A DNA stretch of 64,000 bases from Prevotella sp. (GTDB lineage Bacteria > Bacteroidota > Bacteroidia > Bacteroidales > Bacteroidaceae), in contig JAFZRU010000017.1 in the NCBI GenBank assembly GCA_017619755.1, positions 186,001 to 250,000 of the forward strand. Reading direction: 5' to 3'. Shown one piece after another: positions 52,050-61,570 of the stretch. The notes beneath the pieces are model-generated. The model was not told where the DNA came from. It searched no databases and saw only the letters and a list, made by a program, of their open reading frames with translations. A program made the translations under genes and the position numbers. Position 1 is the first letter of the stretch. Every line of letters begins with the position of its first letter.

Positions 52050-53333
52050 ATGATGAAAAGACTGACAACCCTCTTGGCGCTTTTCGCCATCATCATCCCC
52101 CTGCAAGCCCAAATCAGGGGATACAACATCACCGTCAGCGTCACGCCCGACCACAAGGATTGGAACTACGTGGTTGGTGAAAAGGCCAACTTCGTCGTCA
52201 ACGTCCGCAAGTCGGGAACCCTCCTTGACAAAGTGGACATCGACTACGAGGCGGGTCCCGTGATGTATCCTGATGTGAAAAAGACACACGTCACACTTTC
52301 CGACGGGACGATGAAATGGACCGGCACGATGAAGACCCCGGGCTTCTACCGCTTGAAAGTCACCGCCCACGTGGATGGAAAGGACTATGTGGGGATGTGC
52401 ACCGCCGCCTTCTCGCCGGAGAAACTCATGCCCGCCACGCAATGCCCGGCCGACTTCGATGATTTCTGGGGGAAGGCTCTCGCCAGTGCACGACAGAATG
52501 CCCTCGACCCACGTATGAAACTCTTGCCGGACAGGTGTACGGAGACCGTCAATGTCTATGAGGTGAGTTTTGTCAACACTAAGCCCGACAGCCGCATCTA
52601 CGGAATACTGTGCGTGCCGGTGAAGCCCGGGAAATACCCGGCACTGCTGCGTGTGCCGGGGGCTGGAGCAAGACCCTACAGCGGGGACGTCTATACCGCT
52701 TCGCAAGGGGCCATCACCCTTGAGATTGGCATCCATGGCATCACCGTCACCATGCCCAGGGAATTCTACCAGGACTTGTGCGGAGCGGCCATCGACGGAT
52801 ACTGGGAGACCAACCTCGACCAACCCGACAAGAATTTTTACAAGCGCGTGGTGACAGGGGCTGTCAGGGCCGTGGATTACATCGCATCGCTGCCGGAGTG
52901 GAATGGCACCGACGTGGGCGTGACGGGTTCTTCGCAGGGGGGATTCCTTTCGCTCGCCGTGGCAGCCCTCGACAAGCGCATCACCTTCCTCGCACCCGTG
53001 CACGACGCTATGTGTGACTATGAAATCGCCCTCCAGAAGAAAGCCTGCGGATGGCCGCACTACTTCTACAACGTGGAAAAACCCGATATGAAAAAGGTGG
53101 AGGGGGCGAGATATTACGACGGGGTGAATTTCGCCAAAAGGGTCACTTGTCCGGGATGGTACTCCTTTGGGTATAACGACGAGGTGGTGCCGCCCAACTC
53201 GGCATACTCCGTTTATAATGTCGTCACCGCGCCTAAGACGCTCAGCGTCTATCAGATGACAGAGCATTTCTGGTATCAGGAGCAGTGGGACGAGTGGGAG
53301 AATTGGTTGTTGGAACAAATGCACTTGAGATAA
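52050..53333 (+). CDS. CE7-like acetyl esterase
   Basis: The ATG at 52050 gives 427 aa with signal peptide ending LQAQ. An N-terminal Ig-like domain (about 20-125) is followed by an alpha/beta-hydrolase of the acetyl-xylan-esterase family: nucleophile in VTGSSQGGFLSLA, acid in GYNDEVVPPNSAY, and His in MTEHFW. In this PUL the likely substrate is O-acetylated mannan or its oligosaccharides. Its stop is one base before the GH26 start (53335). The substrate is inferred from neighbours only. Confidence 0.87.
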   Translation: MMKRLTTLLALFAIIIPLQAQIRGYNITVSVTPDHKDWNYVVGEKANFVVNVRKSGTLLDKVDIDYEAGPVMYPDVKKTHVTLSDGTMKWTGTMKTPGFYRLKVTAHVDGKDYVGMCTAAFSPEKLMPATQCPADFDDFWGKALASARQNALDPRMKLLPDRCTETVNVYEVSFVNTKPDSRIYGILCVPVKPGKYPALLRVPGAGARPYSGDVYTASQGAITLEIGIHGITVTMPREFYQDLCGAAIDGYWETNLDQPDKNFYKRVVTGAVRAVDYIASLPEWNGTDVGVTGSSQGGFLSLAVAALDKRITFLAPVHDAMCDYEIALQKKACGWPHYFYNVEKPDMKKVEGARYYDGVNFAKRVTCPGWYSFGYNDEVVPPNSAYSVYNVVTAPKTLSVYQMTEHFWYQEQWDEWENWLLEQMHLR

Positions 53334-53334
53334 C

Positions 53335-54426
53335 ATGAGAAAAATCATCTTGATGGCCATCGCCACCATCATGCTTGCCGCGTGCAACAAGACAGAGACC
53401 ATGAAAACCGGAGCAGAGCAACTGCTCGACCGGCTGCAGGCCTTGCAGCAGAAAGGCTATATGTACGGACACCAGGACGACCCCTTCTATGGGTTGACAT
53501 GGGACGGAGACACCATGCCCGGAGTGGAGCGAAGCGATGTCTTGGAGACGGTGGGCGACTATCCCGCCGTCATGGGTTTCGACCTCGGGGGCATCGAACT
53601 CGCCGACTCTCAGAACCTCGACCGCGTGGCGTTCTCACGCATACATGACGCCATTGTCAAGCATCATCAGAGGGGAGGCATTGTCACCATCAGTTGGCAT
53701 CCGCGCAATCCCGTCACGGGAGGCGACGCATGGGACGTGAGCGACACCACCGTGGTGGCGCAAATCCTTGGAAACGATTCCGTCAAGGAGAAATTCAATA
53801 CGTGGATGACCCGTGTGGCCGACTTCCTCAAGACACTCAAGACAGACGACGGCAAACCCATACCCGTCATCTTCAGACCATGGCATGAGAACAACGGCTC
53901 GTGGTTCTGGTGGGGCCAGAAACTCTGCACCGACGAACAATTCCACGGGTTGTGGAACACTTTGCAGGATTTCCTCAACGCACAGGGGTTGGACAACCTC
54001 CTGTGGAGCTACTCTCCCAACCTCGATGGGGGATGGGATGAGCAACGCTTCCTCCAACGCTATCCCGGCAACGACCGCGTGGGGCTTATCGGGGAGGATG
54101 CCTACCAGTGGGGGACGGAGGAGGACTTTGTCAAGCAACTCACTGCCGACCTCGATTTCATCAGCAACTTTGCCAAGGAAAACAACAAACTGTTTGCCAT
54201 GACTGAATGTGGGTATAAGAACATCCCCGACACCACTTGGTGGACTCGTGTGCTGAAACCCATCATGGACAAATACCCGCTCTCTTATTTCCTCACATGG
54301 CGCAACTATAGCGGAACGGACAAGGTGGAGTATTTCGCACCCGACCCCACGCAACAGAGCGCGGAGGATTTCAAAAAACTCTATGAGGCGGACAACACAC
54401 TCTTCCTCAAGGAAATACAACCCTGA
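53335..54426 (+). CDS. GH26 endo-beta-1,4-mannanase lipoprotein
   Basis: A 363-aa lipoprotein (lipobox LAAC). GH26 motifs are complete: YGHQDDPFYG, WHPRNPVTGG, acid/base Glu185 in FRPWHENNGSWFWWG and nucleophile Glu291 in AMTECGY. Length matches single-domain GH26. In the analogous B. fragilis cluster the GH26 enzyme releases mannobiose, which feeds the epimerase-phosphorylase route coded by the following genes. Probably periplasmic or inner face of the outer membrane. Confidence 0.94.
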   Translation: MRKIILMAIATIMLAACNKTETMKTGAEQLLDRLQALQQKGYMYGHQDDPFYGLTWDGDTMPGVERSDVLETVGDYPAVMGFDLGGIELADSQNLDRVAFSRIHDAIVKHHQRGGIVTISWHPRNPVTGGDAWDVSDTTVVAQILGNDSVKEKFNTWMTRVADFLKTLKTDDGKPIPVIFRPWHENNGSWFWWGQKLCTDEQFHGLWNTLQDFLNAQGLDNLLWSYSPNLDGGWDEQRFLQRYPGNDRVGLIGEDAYQWGTEEDFVKQLTADLDFISNFAKENNKLFAMTECGYKNIPDTTWWTRVLKPIMDKYPLSYFLTWRNYSGTDKVEYFAPDPTQQSAEDFKKLYEADNTLFLKEIQP

Positions 54427-54478
54427 AAACACCTTTCGGACAATCTCTTGAAACACCAAATCAATAACCTATGGCATC

Positions 54479-55645
54479 ATGAATGATTTCAAAATGAGGG
54501 TGGAAGCCCTAAAGAAGTGCCACGAACAACTCCTCAGTAGGAAAAACGAACCCATGGAGGGGGGCAACGGCATCTACACCAAATATAAATATCCCATCGT
54601 CACCGCTGAGCATACACCGCTCACTTGGAGATATGACTTCGACGAGAAAGACAACCCCTTCCTCATGCAGCGCATCATGATGAACGCCACGCTCAACAGC
54701 GGAGCCATCAAATGGAAAGGCAAGTATGTCATCATCGTCCGGGTGGAGGGAGCGGACAGAAAGTCGTTCTTTGCCGTGGCGGAAAGTCCGAACGGCATCG
54801 ACAACTTCCGCTTTTGGGACGAACCAATCACCATGCCCGACGATGTCATTCCTGCCACCAACATCTACGACATGCGCGTCACACAGCATGAAGACGGGTG
54901 GGTGTATGGCGTGTTTTGCGCAGAGCGACACGACGACACCAAACCGGGGGATCTCTCGGCTGCCACCGCCACTGCGGGCATCGCCAGAACAAAAGACCTT
55001 GTCAACTGGGAGCGACTGCCTGACCTCAAGGCACGGAGCCAACAGCGCAACGTGGTGCTTCACCCGGAGTTTGTGGATGGGAAATACGCCTTCTACACCA
55101 GACCCCAGGACGGCTTCATCGACACCGGCTCAGGGGGAGGCATCGGATGGGCGTTGGTGGACGACATCACACACGCGGAAATCAAGGAGGAGAAAATCAT
55201 CAACCCCAGGCACTATCACACCATCATGGAGGTGAAAAACGGGGAGGGGCCTCATCCCATCAAGACCGACAAGGGATGGTTGCATTTAGCGCACGGAGTA
55301 CGTGGGTGTGCCAGCGGTCTGCGCTATGTGCTTTACATGTACATGACGGCCCTCGACGACCCCACACGTGTCATCGCACAGCCAGGAGGGTATTTCCTTG
55401 TCCCAGAGGGTTGGGAGTACATTGGAGACGTGATGAATGTCGTCTTCGCCAACGGCTGGATCGCCGACGAAGACGGGAAGGTCTTCATCTACTACGCCTC
55501 CAGCGACACGCGCATGCATGTGGCCACCTCCACCATCGACCAACTCATCGACTATTGCATGAACACCCCGGAGGACGGCCTATATACCGCCGCTTCCGTG
55601 GAAACCATCAAGAAACTCATCGCCAAAAACCGCGAAATCTTGTAA
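54479..55645 (+). CDS. GH130 4-O-beta-D-mannosyl-D-glucose phosphorylase
   Basis: A 388-aa cytoplasmic phosphorylase, no signal peptide. The five-bladed propeller family is recognised by the catalytic Asp131 in TNIYDMRV (the same position as in the B. fragilis enzyme), [28 protein letters not shown] and [18 protein letters not shown] with phosphate-binding Arg/His. It splits mannosyl-glucose with phosphate to mannose-1-phosphate and glucose, saving ATP. The preceding GH26 and following transporter and epimerase support GH130 subfamily 1 rather than the mannobiose/chitobiose phosphorylase groups. Confidence 0.93.
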   Translation: MNDFKMRVEALKKCHEQLLSRKNEPMEGGNGIYTKYKYPIVTAEHTPLTWRYDFDEKDNPFLMQRIMMNATLNSGAIKWKGKYVIIVRVEGADRKSFFAVAESPNGIDNFRFWDEPITMPDDVIPATNIYDMRVTQHEDGWVYGVFCAERHDDTKPGDLSAATATAGIARTKDLVNWERLPDLKARSQQRNVVLHPEFVDGKYAFYTRPQDGFIDTGSGGGIGWALVDDITHAEIKEEKIINPRHYHTIMEVKNGEGPHPIKTDKGWLHLAHGVRGCASGLRYVLYMYMTALDDPTRVIAQPGGYFLVPEGWEYIGDVMNVVFANGWIADEDGKVFIYYASSDTRMHVATSTIDQLIDYCMNTPEDGLYTAASVETIKKLIAKNREIL

Positions 55646-55699
55646 GGCTCTACCATCACTCCCATAGCTCACACATTAAAATCATAAAAATTACACACA

Positions 55700-57040
55700 A
55701 TGGCAACATTAAAAGAAAAAATCGGATATGCACTGGGCGACGCCGCTGCGGGCGGCATCACTTGGAAGGTTATGTCCATCGCGTTCCCCCTGTTCTTCAC
55801 CAATGTCTTCGGACTTACCGTGGCAGATACCGCCACGCTCATGCTCATCGCAAGGATGTTCGACGTCGTCACAGACCCGCTCATGGGAAGTCTGGCCGAC
55901 CGCACACAGTCCAAATGGGGCACCTACAGGCCATGGCTCATCTTCGGAGCCGTGCCGCTCGGCCTCATCTTCGCATTGTTGCTTTACACGCCCGACTTCG
56001 GCCCCGTGGGCAAGCGCATCTATGCCTATACGCTCTATCTGCTCATGATGGCCGTTTATACGGCGGTCAATGTGCCTTACGGATCATTGCTCGGCGTGAT
56101 GACCGAAGATGACAATGAGAAAAATCAATTTTCGTCTTTCCGCATGGTGGGGGCCTACGCCATGGGCTTCATCACCCTCCTTTCCTTCCCCTACTTGCAG
56201 AAGATGGTGGGTGGCTCCGACCAACACCAGTATGCCGTTCTCGGTGCATGTTTCGGCATCGTGGCCACCCTCATGACGCTGGCTTGCGGACTGCTCACCA
56301 AGGAGAGGCTAAAGCCCGTCAGGGCGGAGAAATTCTCCTTCAAGCCGTTTGCCGACCTCTTCAAAAACAAACCGTGGATTTATCTCACCCTCATCGGCAT
56401 CTGCACCAATTTCTTCAACGGTTTCCGATACGCCGTGGCGGGTTATCTCATGGAATACTGCCTGCATGGAGATGTCACTGTGAGCGGTCTCATCATCAAC
56501 TATACCGTCTTCATGACTTTTGGTGAGGTGACTTGTATGATTTTCGGCGGACTGTCGCCCAAGTTCACGGAGTGGATGGGTTCTAAGAAAAAGGCTTTCA
56601 TCGTGGCGGCCATCATCTGCTTGGTGTTCTCCGTAGCATTCTTCTTCGTCCCTATGGACCCCAAGTATATCTGGGTGTTGGTGGCCATCGTGGTCTTTAC
56701 TTCTGTGGGAGTGGGGCTTTATTCGCCTCTGTTGTGGTCGATGTATGCCGACGTGGCCGACTATGCCACGGAGAAGAACGGAACGTCTTCCACCGGCCTC
56801 ATCTTCTCCTCGGGAACCATGGCGCAGAAATTCGGAACGGCCATCTCTGGTTCGCTTGTCGCACTCTTCCTCGGGTGGTCGGGCTTCCAGTCTGGAACAA
56901 ATGCCGCTGGCGAGACCGTCATCACCATCACCGACATGGAGGCCGTGCGCAGCATGGTGTGGGCCTTGTTCTCCCTCTTCCCCGCAGCCATCGTGCTCAT
57001 CATGATGTATCTGCTGAAGCTCTACCCCATCAAGAAGTAG
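55700..57040 (+). CDS. GPH-family sugar:cation symporter
   Basis: A 446-aa 12-TM protein of the glycoside-pentoside-hexuronide family (MelB-like): GYALGDAAAGGITWKVMSIA at the start, DVVTDPLMGSLADRTQSKWG cation-site motif, and GYAxxxxKNGTSSTGLIFS-type helix (here DYATEKNGTSSTGLIFSSG). It should import mannobiose or mannosyl-oligosaccharides across the inner membrane. It stands 5 bp before the epimerase. Confidence 0.92.
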   Translation: MATLKEKIGYALGDAAAGGITWKVMSIAFPLFFTNVFGLTVADTATLMLIARMFDVVTDPLMGSLADRTQSKWGTYRPWLIFGAVPLGLIFALLLYTPDFGPVGKRIYAYTLYLLMMAVYTAVNVPYGSLLGVMTEDDNEKNQFSSFRMVGAYAMGFITLLSFPYLQKMVGGSDQHQYAVLGACFGIVATLMTLACGLLTKERLKPVRAEKFSFKPFADLFKNKPWIYLTLIGICTNFFNGFRYAVAGYLMEYCLHGDVTVSGLIINYTVFMTFGEVTCMIFGGLSPKFTEWMGSKKKAFIVAAIICLVFSVAFFFVPMDPKYIWVLVAIVVFTSVGVGLYSPLLWSMYADVADYATEKNGTSSTGLIFSSGTMAQKFGTAISGSLVALFLGWSGFQSGTNAAGETVITITDMEAVRSMVWALFSLFPAAIVLIMMYLLKLYPIKK

Positions 57041-57044
57041 GAGC

Positions 57045-58325
57045 ATGGCCAAGGTCGTGAAGAAACTGAAAGCGGAGGTTGGGGATGTCTTGGAAAACAA
57101 CATCCTCAACTTCTGGCTCAACCACATGGTGGACGAGGAGAACGGCGGCTTTTATGGTCGTATGGACGGACAGGGGGTGTTGCATCCCGATGCAGAGAAG
57201 GGGGCGATACTCAACGCTCGCATCCTCTGGGCCTTCTCCGCTGCCTACCGCGTGTTGAGGAAACCCGAATACTTGGAGGCGGCCAACAGGGCCAAGCGAT
57301 ACCTCATCGACCATTTCTATGACAGCGAATACGGCGGCGTGTTCTGGAGCGTGGACTGCAAAGGGCAACCCTTGGATACAAAGAAGCAGTTCTATGCCAT
57401 CGGATTTGCCATCTATGGCCTGTCGGAATTTGTACGTGCAACGGGTGACCGCGAGGCGCTTGACTATGCATTGGAGTTGTTCTACTGCATGGAGGACCAC
57501 GCCTTTGACACCGAAAACAACGGATACATTGAGGCTTGCACACGGGAGTGGGGAAAGATGGAGGATATGCGTCTCTCCGAACTTGACGCCAATTTCCCCA
57601 AGTCGCAGAACACCCACTTGCACATCATCGAGCCTTATACCAACCTCTACCGCTGCCTCAAGGAACTGAAGTCATCCGCACCATACGACTACCTGCCGGT
57701 TGTCGGGGCTGTGCAGATGGTGGATATTTCCCTTGATTTGGAGAGGATCATCCGTGTTGAAGGAGCCATCCGCAACCTCATTGACATCTTCGCTGAAAAA
57801 ATCCTCAACCCGCAGACACATCACCTCGACCTCTTTTTTGAGAACGACTGGACAAGGGGTGCTGGAGCGTTGGAGAGTTACGGGCACGACATCGAGTGTT
57901 CGTGGCTCTTGCACGAGGCGGCTCTCGTCTTGGACGACAAGGAGGTGTTGGAAAAGGTGGAGCCAATCGTGAAGATGGTGGCAAAGGCTGCGGAGAAGGG
58001 TCTCAATGACGACGGTTCCATGGTGCACGAGGCCAACCTCGATACCGGCTATGTAGATACCGACCGCCACTGGTGGGTGCAGGCGGAGGCCGTCGTAGGC
58101 TTCTACAACATCTACCAGTATTTCGGCGATGAGGAGGCTTTGGATAAAGCCCTGCGATGCTGGCAGTACATCAAGGACCACCTCATCGATGGGGAAGGGG
58201 GCGAATGGTGGTGGAGTTGCGACCCGGAAGGGAACATCAACCGTTGCGATGACAAGGCCGGCTTCTGGAAATGCCCTTACCACAACTCAAGAATGTGCCT
58301 CGAAATCATCGAAAGGGAAATGTGA
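57045..58325 (+). CDS. Cellobiose/mannobiose 2-epimerase
   Basis: A 426-aa (alpha/alpha)6-barrel enzyme of the N-acylglucosamine 2-epimerase superfamily. Catalytic His residues are visible in NTHLHIIEPY, SYGHDIECSWLL and WKCPYHNSRMCLE, the cellobiose 2-epimerase signature. It turns beta-1,4-mannobiose into mannosyl-glucose, the substrate of the GH130 phosphorylase. Cytoplasmic. Last gene of the PUL; no strong terminator follows directly, only A/T-rich DNA. Confidence 0.93.
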   Translation: MAKVVKKLKAEVGDVLENNILNFWLNHMVDEENGGFYGRMDGQGVLHPDAEKGAILNARILWAFSAAYRVLRKPEYLEAANRAKRYLIDHFYDSEYGGVFWSVDCKGQPLDTKKQFYAIGFAIYGLSEFVRATGDREALDYALELFYCMEDHAFDTENNGYIEACTREWGKMEDMRLSELDANFPKSQNTHLHIIEPYTNLYRCLKELKSSAPYDYLPVVGAVQMVDISLDLERIIRVEGAIRNLIDIFAEKILNPQTHHLDLFFENDWTRGAGALESYGHDIECSWLLHEAALVLDDKEVLEKVEPIVKMVAKAAEKGLNDDGSMVHEANLDTGYVDTDRHWWVQAEAVVGFYNIYQYFGDEEALDKALRCWQYIKDHLIDGEGGEWWWSCDPEGNINRCDDKAGFWKCPYHNSRMCLEIIEREM

Positions 58326-58532
58326 TGCACATGCAACTTACGTCTCTGTCACCCCCACCCCCGAAAACAGCCGAAAAACGCACAACGCACAGCGGCTCTT
58401 GATATCCATCAATAATTGACTTTTTTTAGCCTTTTTTCAATCGATTGCACTGAGAAAATGTGTAAAATTTGTTAATTTTTTGATTGTGTGGGCGCACAGC
58501 CGCCAAACACTAAAAAATTTTGTTTAAATCTT

Positions 58533-58563
58533 TTTGGCTGTTGGAAAAAAACCTTTACCTTTG
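58533..58563 (+). promoter_or_regulatory. Consensus promoter with no obvious gene
   Basis: TTTG (58533-58536), exactly 19 nt, TACCTTTG (58556-58563): among the best promoters in the window. It is preceded by A/T-rich DNA (58430-58530) like an UP region. Downstream only a short transcript to the terminator at 58626-58663 is suggested. The gap 58326-58532 otherwise shows nothing I can name. Confidence 0.7.
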
Positions 58564-58569
58564 CATCGT

Positions 58570-58663
58570 TATCCTGAAAACAATCTTTTTACCTTAAAAA
58601 AAACTAATACCTATTGAAGATTCGAAGCGGTCGCCTGAGAAGGTCATCGCTTTTTTTGTTTTT
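58570..58663 (+). ncRNA. Candidate small RNA, about 95 nt
   Basis: Bounded by the promoter at 58533-58563 and an intrinsic terminator: a 10-position stem (58626-58635 with 58642-58651, one mismatch, two G-T pairs, 6-nt loop) then T7-G-T5. The 5' part is A/U-rich and unstructured (a possible seed). A weak 61-codon TTG-start ORF beginning at 58614 runs through the terminator and is not convincing. It lies between the mannan PUL and the nuclease-dockerin gene. Confidence 0.5.
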
Positions 58664-58690
58664 ATTATCCCCATGTTTCTATGACCCTAA

Positions 58691-58933
58691 AAAATCGCAA
58701 CTTTGTTGCGTAAACAATCACCCGACCCTTTGGCCTTCGGTTGAAGGCACTCACGCTTGGTGGGCGAAGCCCATAGAAAATCGCAACTCTGTTGCGTAAG
58801 AAATGATGCCGCACCTTTGATGGTGCGAGCATACCTTAATGTAAGAGCGACGAGTAGGAGCGGTTGAGCCCCCTCCCGATGTCGAGAGGGGGACGGGGGG
58901 TGGGTAGGTACCCCTCCTTAGGATAAGGAGGGG
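58691..58933. repeat. Cluster of intergenic palindromes and a direct repeat
   Basis: A 23-bp direct repeat (58691-58713 and 58777-58799) differing by one base, each containing CGCAAC-TtT/TcT-GTTGCG; then CGCACC-TTTGAT-GGTGCG (58810-58827), CCCCCTC...GAGGGGG (58869-58892), and the perfect CCCCTCCTTA-GGA-TAAGGAGGGG (58911-58933). No gene is credible in 58664-58991. Confidence 0.8.
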
Positions 58934-58991
58934 GCGGGGTGGTTGTGAAAACTCCTTAGGATTAGGAAGATAACGCCATTTCGCCGAAAGG

Positions 58992-61517
58992 CTAATTCCC
59001 TTCACTTAATATGATGTTGACGAGGGCAGTGACGTCGCTGACACTGATGGGGCCGTCCAAGTTGACGTCGGCGGCCACGAAGTCATAGAGGTCGGGGCTT
59101 AAGTTCCCTTCGCTGAGGATGATGTTGACTGCTGCTGTGACATCGGAGACGTTGATGACGCCGTCACGGTTGACATCGCCCATGAGGTGCTTGTTGTTGC
59201 CAGCCTTCAGGCAGTTGAACTCCACCACGACGGGCCTATGGTCGCCCAAGGCCTTGGTGTTGTTGGTGCCTTCCACGGTGCCGTAGGTGTAGTCCTGCTC
59301 TAACTTGAAACTCAGGGGTTTCAGTTGCAAGGTGTTGCTGGTTTTCGGGTTGAGGTAGATGATTTTATCTACCACCTCGTAGTTGGCAAAGTTGGCAGGG
59401 TCTGTTTGGTTGGTGAGGTCTCCCATGGACGTGTTGGGGTATTGGTTGTTCCGGCACAGTTCCACCCATGTGTCCGACACGTTGTAGTTGCTGAGCAATG
59501 AGAAGAAATTTGCATGGATTTCCTCGCGTGTCCATCGGCTGTTGGTGTCGCCAAGCACCAGTTTGGGGCGGTCGGCTGTGGCGGTGTTGATGGCTTCTGC
59601 AAGTTGTTTCCATTGCTTTTCGCGGGATGAGATGGCGTCGCCGGCGTCCATGTGCAGCACATAGACGTCGAACACGCAGCCGTTGGCCAAGGTCATGTCG
59701 TAGTGGCGGTAGCCCTTTTTCACGTATTGGTTGCCGTCGGTGCTGGTTGTTTCCTTCCATCGCATCCAACTCTCGTTGGAGGCAGAGCAGGTGCTGTTTT
59801 TCCAAATGAGGTTGAGGCCGTCGGTGTCGAAGGGGATGCTGAGGTCGGTGAGGCTGAGAGTCGCCCGCACGGTGCCGCTGCTGTAGTAGTCGTCATCGTC
59901 CAGTTCGCTCATCAACGAACCATGGTAGTTGAAATCCTCACTCACGCCGATGAAGTCGTAGTCCTTGGCTTTGAGGTATTGGCTGATGAGTTTGGTGCCG
60001 TCGGAGCCGGGGCCGTCCTCGTTGATGGTCACGAAGGCAACTTTTTGGGGAAGGCCATCTACATTGAGTGCGACTGCAGTGAACGTGCTTTCCTCCACCT
60101 CTTTCTCCGCTTCTATGGAGAGCGTGGCGCCGGTTTGCGTGGTTTTGAAATACACTCGCCCTGCATCGAAGGTCAGATGTCTTTCCACGGGCTGTGTGGT
60201 GATGTCTGTGGAGAAGCGTGTGCCGTCGGTGCTATACACCATGTCGGTGATGTTGCCGCGAAGCAGGTATTGGGTGTGGTAGGCCGCATCGTAGTAATAC
60301 CATTGACCGGCGGCGAGCGGCGTGACGTTGTCGTTGGGGAGGGGGACGGCCATTCCGTCAAGATATACTCCTTGGCAGGTGAGGCGGATGTCGTCGGCCT
60401 TGAAGAACGTCTGCGTTTCATCTTTATGCCCTTCCAACCACCATTGGCCGGTGCTGCCGATGGAGATGCTCAACAGCCTGTTGCTGCCTACGTTGAGGGG
60501 GATGGTCACTTCGATGCCTTCATCAGCGCCCCTGCCCGCTGCGGTCACCGTCGTACCATTGACGGTGGCATACACTTCACGGTTCTCCCATGTCGCCACC
60601 ACGGCTTTCAGTTCGTAGATGCCGCTGGGTACGTTTTCCACCGTCTGGCTGATGGCAATGTTTTCGGCCCACCATTGGTAGGCGTTGAAAAGGAAGTGGC
60701 CCTCTTTCCCTGTCATCGTGTAGTCGCTTCTGACAGCAAATTCTGTGTTGTCGGCGTTTTTTCCGATGAATGTCCAACCCGTTCCATCGCCCGTCTCGAA
60801 GGAGGGGTTATTGATGAGACCGGTGGCATCGACAGGTGTGGAGCTATTCGCTGTTTGCAGAAGTTGGCGTGTCAGCTTGAGGTAGTCACTTTTTTTGATG
60901 CGGAAGAAGCGGTAATGTCCGGCCTCGTCGTCCGTCGTGTTCTTGCGGTTGAGAGCGATGGCCTCACCCACCGCCACGATCTTGTTCCAAGGGCCAAGGT
61001 AGCCGGAGTAGTAGTTGCCACCAGAAAGGGGGTACTTGCCGCTTTCCAACAGCCAATAGCCATCCTGGTAGGAGGGGGTCAGGTAGCTCCACTCGTCCAA
61101 TGAAGGGTCGGTGAAGGTGTTGACATACATGAAACCGGCATCGTTATGGGTCTGCATCAGGTCGGAGGCGTAAACCACATTGCGTAACCCGATGTAGGGG
61201 CCTGAATTCTCGATGGTGAAATAGTTGGACGTGCGCAGCAGTTGTTGCTCGCTGGCCGTCACGTAGCGTAGGGCTTTGGTGTCGGTGCCGGCCCAGGAGG
61301 GCTTTGCCTCGTAGGTGCCGATGCCCACCATGAGGCTGTGGTCTTCATCCGGCGCAATGAGGTAGTAGTAGGTGTCTTCAGTAATGAAGCCATCAAATGT
61401 GGTCACCTCTGTAAAGCCGCGATCAGGGGTGAGGAATGTGAGGTAGTCGGTGGCGGCCATAGGCTGTGCTGCCAACATGGCGACGAGCAAGCCCGTAAGG
61501 ATTTTCAGTTGTTTCAT
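58992..61517 (-). CDS. Secreted endonuclease/exonuclease/phosphatase-domain protein with dockerin
   Basis: The ATG at 61517 gives 841 aa with a signal peptide (MAAQPMAA). A beta-rich N-terminal region (about 25-250) and a carbohydrate-binding-like sandwich (about 255-400) precede an EEP domain (about 500-775): VALNVDGLPQKV, GVSEDF, VLHMDAGDA, LGDTNSRW and GDHRPVVVEF. Two dockerin repeats end the protein (MGDVNRDGVINVSDVTAAVN, ADVNLDGPISVSDVTALVN). It may cut nucleic acid, phospholipid or inositol phosphate outside the cell. All EEP motifs appear intact. Not part of the PUL operon (opposite strand). Confidence 0.82.
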   Translation of the reverse strand: MKQLKILTGLLVAMLAAQPMAATDYLTFLTPDRGFTEVTTFDGFITEDTYYYLIAPDEDHSLMVGIGTYEAKPSWAGTDTKALRYVTASEQQLLRTSNYFTIENSGPYIGLRNVVYASDLMQTHNDAGFMYVNTFTDPSLDEWSYLTPSYQDGYWLLESGKYPLSGGNYYSGYLGPWNKIVAVGEAIALNRKNTTDDEAGHYRFFRIKKSDYLKLTRQLLQTANSSTPVDATGLINNPSFETGDGTGWTFIGKNADNTEFAVRSDYTMTGKEGHFLFNAYQWWAENIAISQTVENVPSGIYELKAVVATWENREVYATVNGTTVTAAGRGADEGIEVTIPLNVGSNRLLSISIGSTGQWWLEGHKDETQTFFKADDIRLTCQGVYLDGMAVPLPNDNVTPLAAGQWYYYDAAYHTQYLLRGNITDMVYSTDGTRFSTDITTQPVERHLTFDAGRVYFKTTQTGATLSIEAEKEVEESTFTAVALNVDGLPQKVAFVTINEDGPGSDGTKLISQYLKAKDYDFIGVSEDFNYHGSLMSELDDDDYYSSGTVRATLSLTDLSIPFDTDGLNLIWKNSTCSASNESWMRWKETTSTDGNQYVKKGYRHYDMTLANGCVFDVYVLHMDAGDAISSREKQWKQLAEAINTATADRPKLVLGDTNSRWTREEIHANFFSLLSNYNVSDTWVELCRNNQYPNTSMGDLTNQTDPANFANYEVVDKIIYLNPKTSNTLQLKPLSFKLEQDYTYGTVEGTNNTKALGDHRPVVVEFNCLKAGNNKHLMGDVNRDGVINVSDVTAAVNIILSEGNLSPDLYDFVAADVNLDGPISVSDVTALVNIILSEGN

Positions 61518-61570
61518 AGTTCTTGGTGTTGTTTTTGTCTCCCCGCCAACTCTCAGCAGGGATGATGGTT

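Noticed and set aside
58614..58799. A 61-codon ORF after the orphan promoter
   Set aside because: It begins with TTG, passes through a good terminator stem and T-run, and has no family resemblance; a small RNA explains the signals better.
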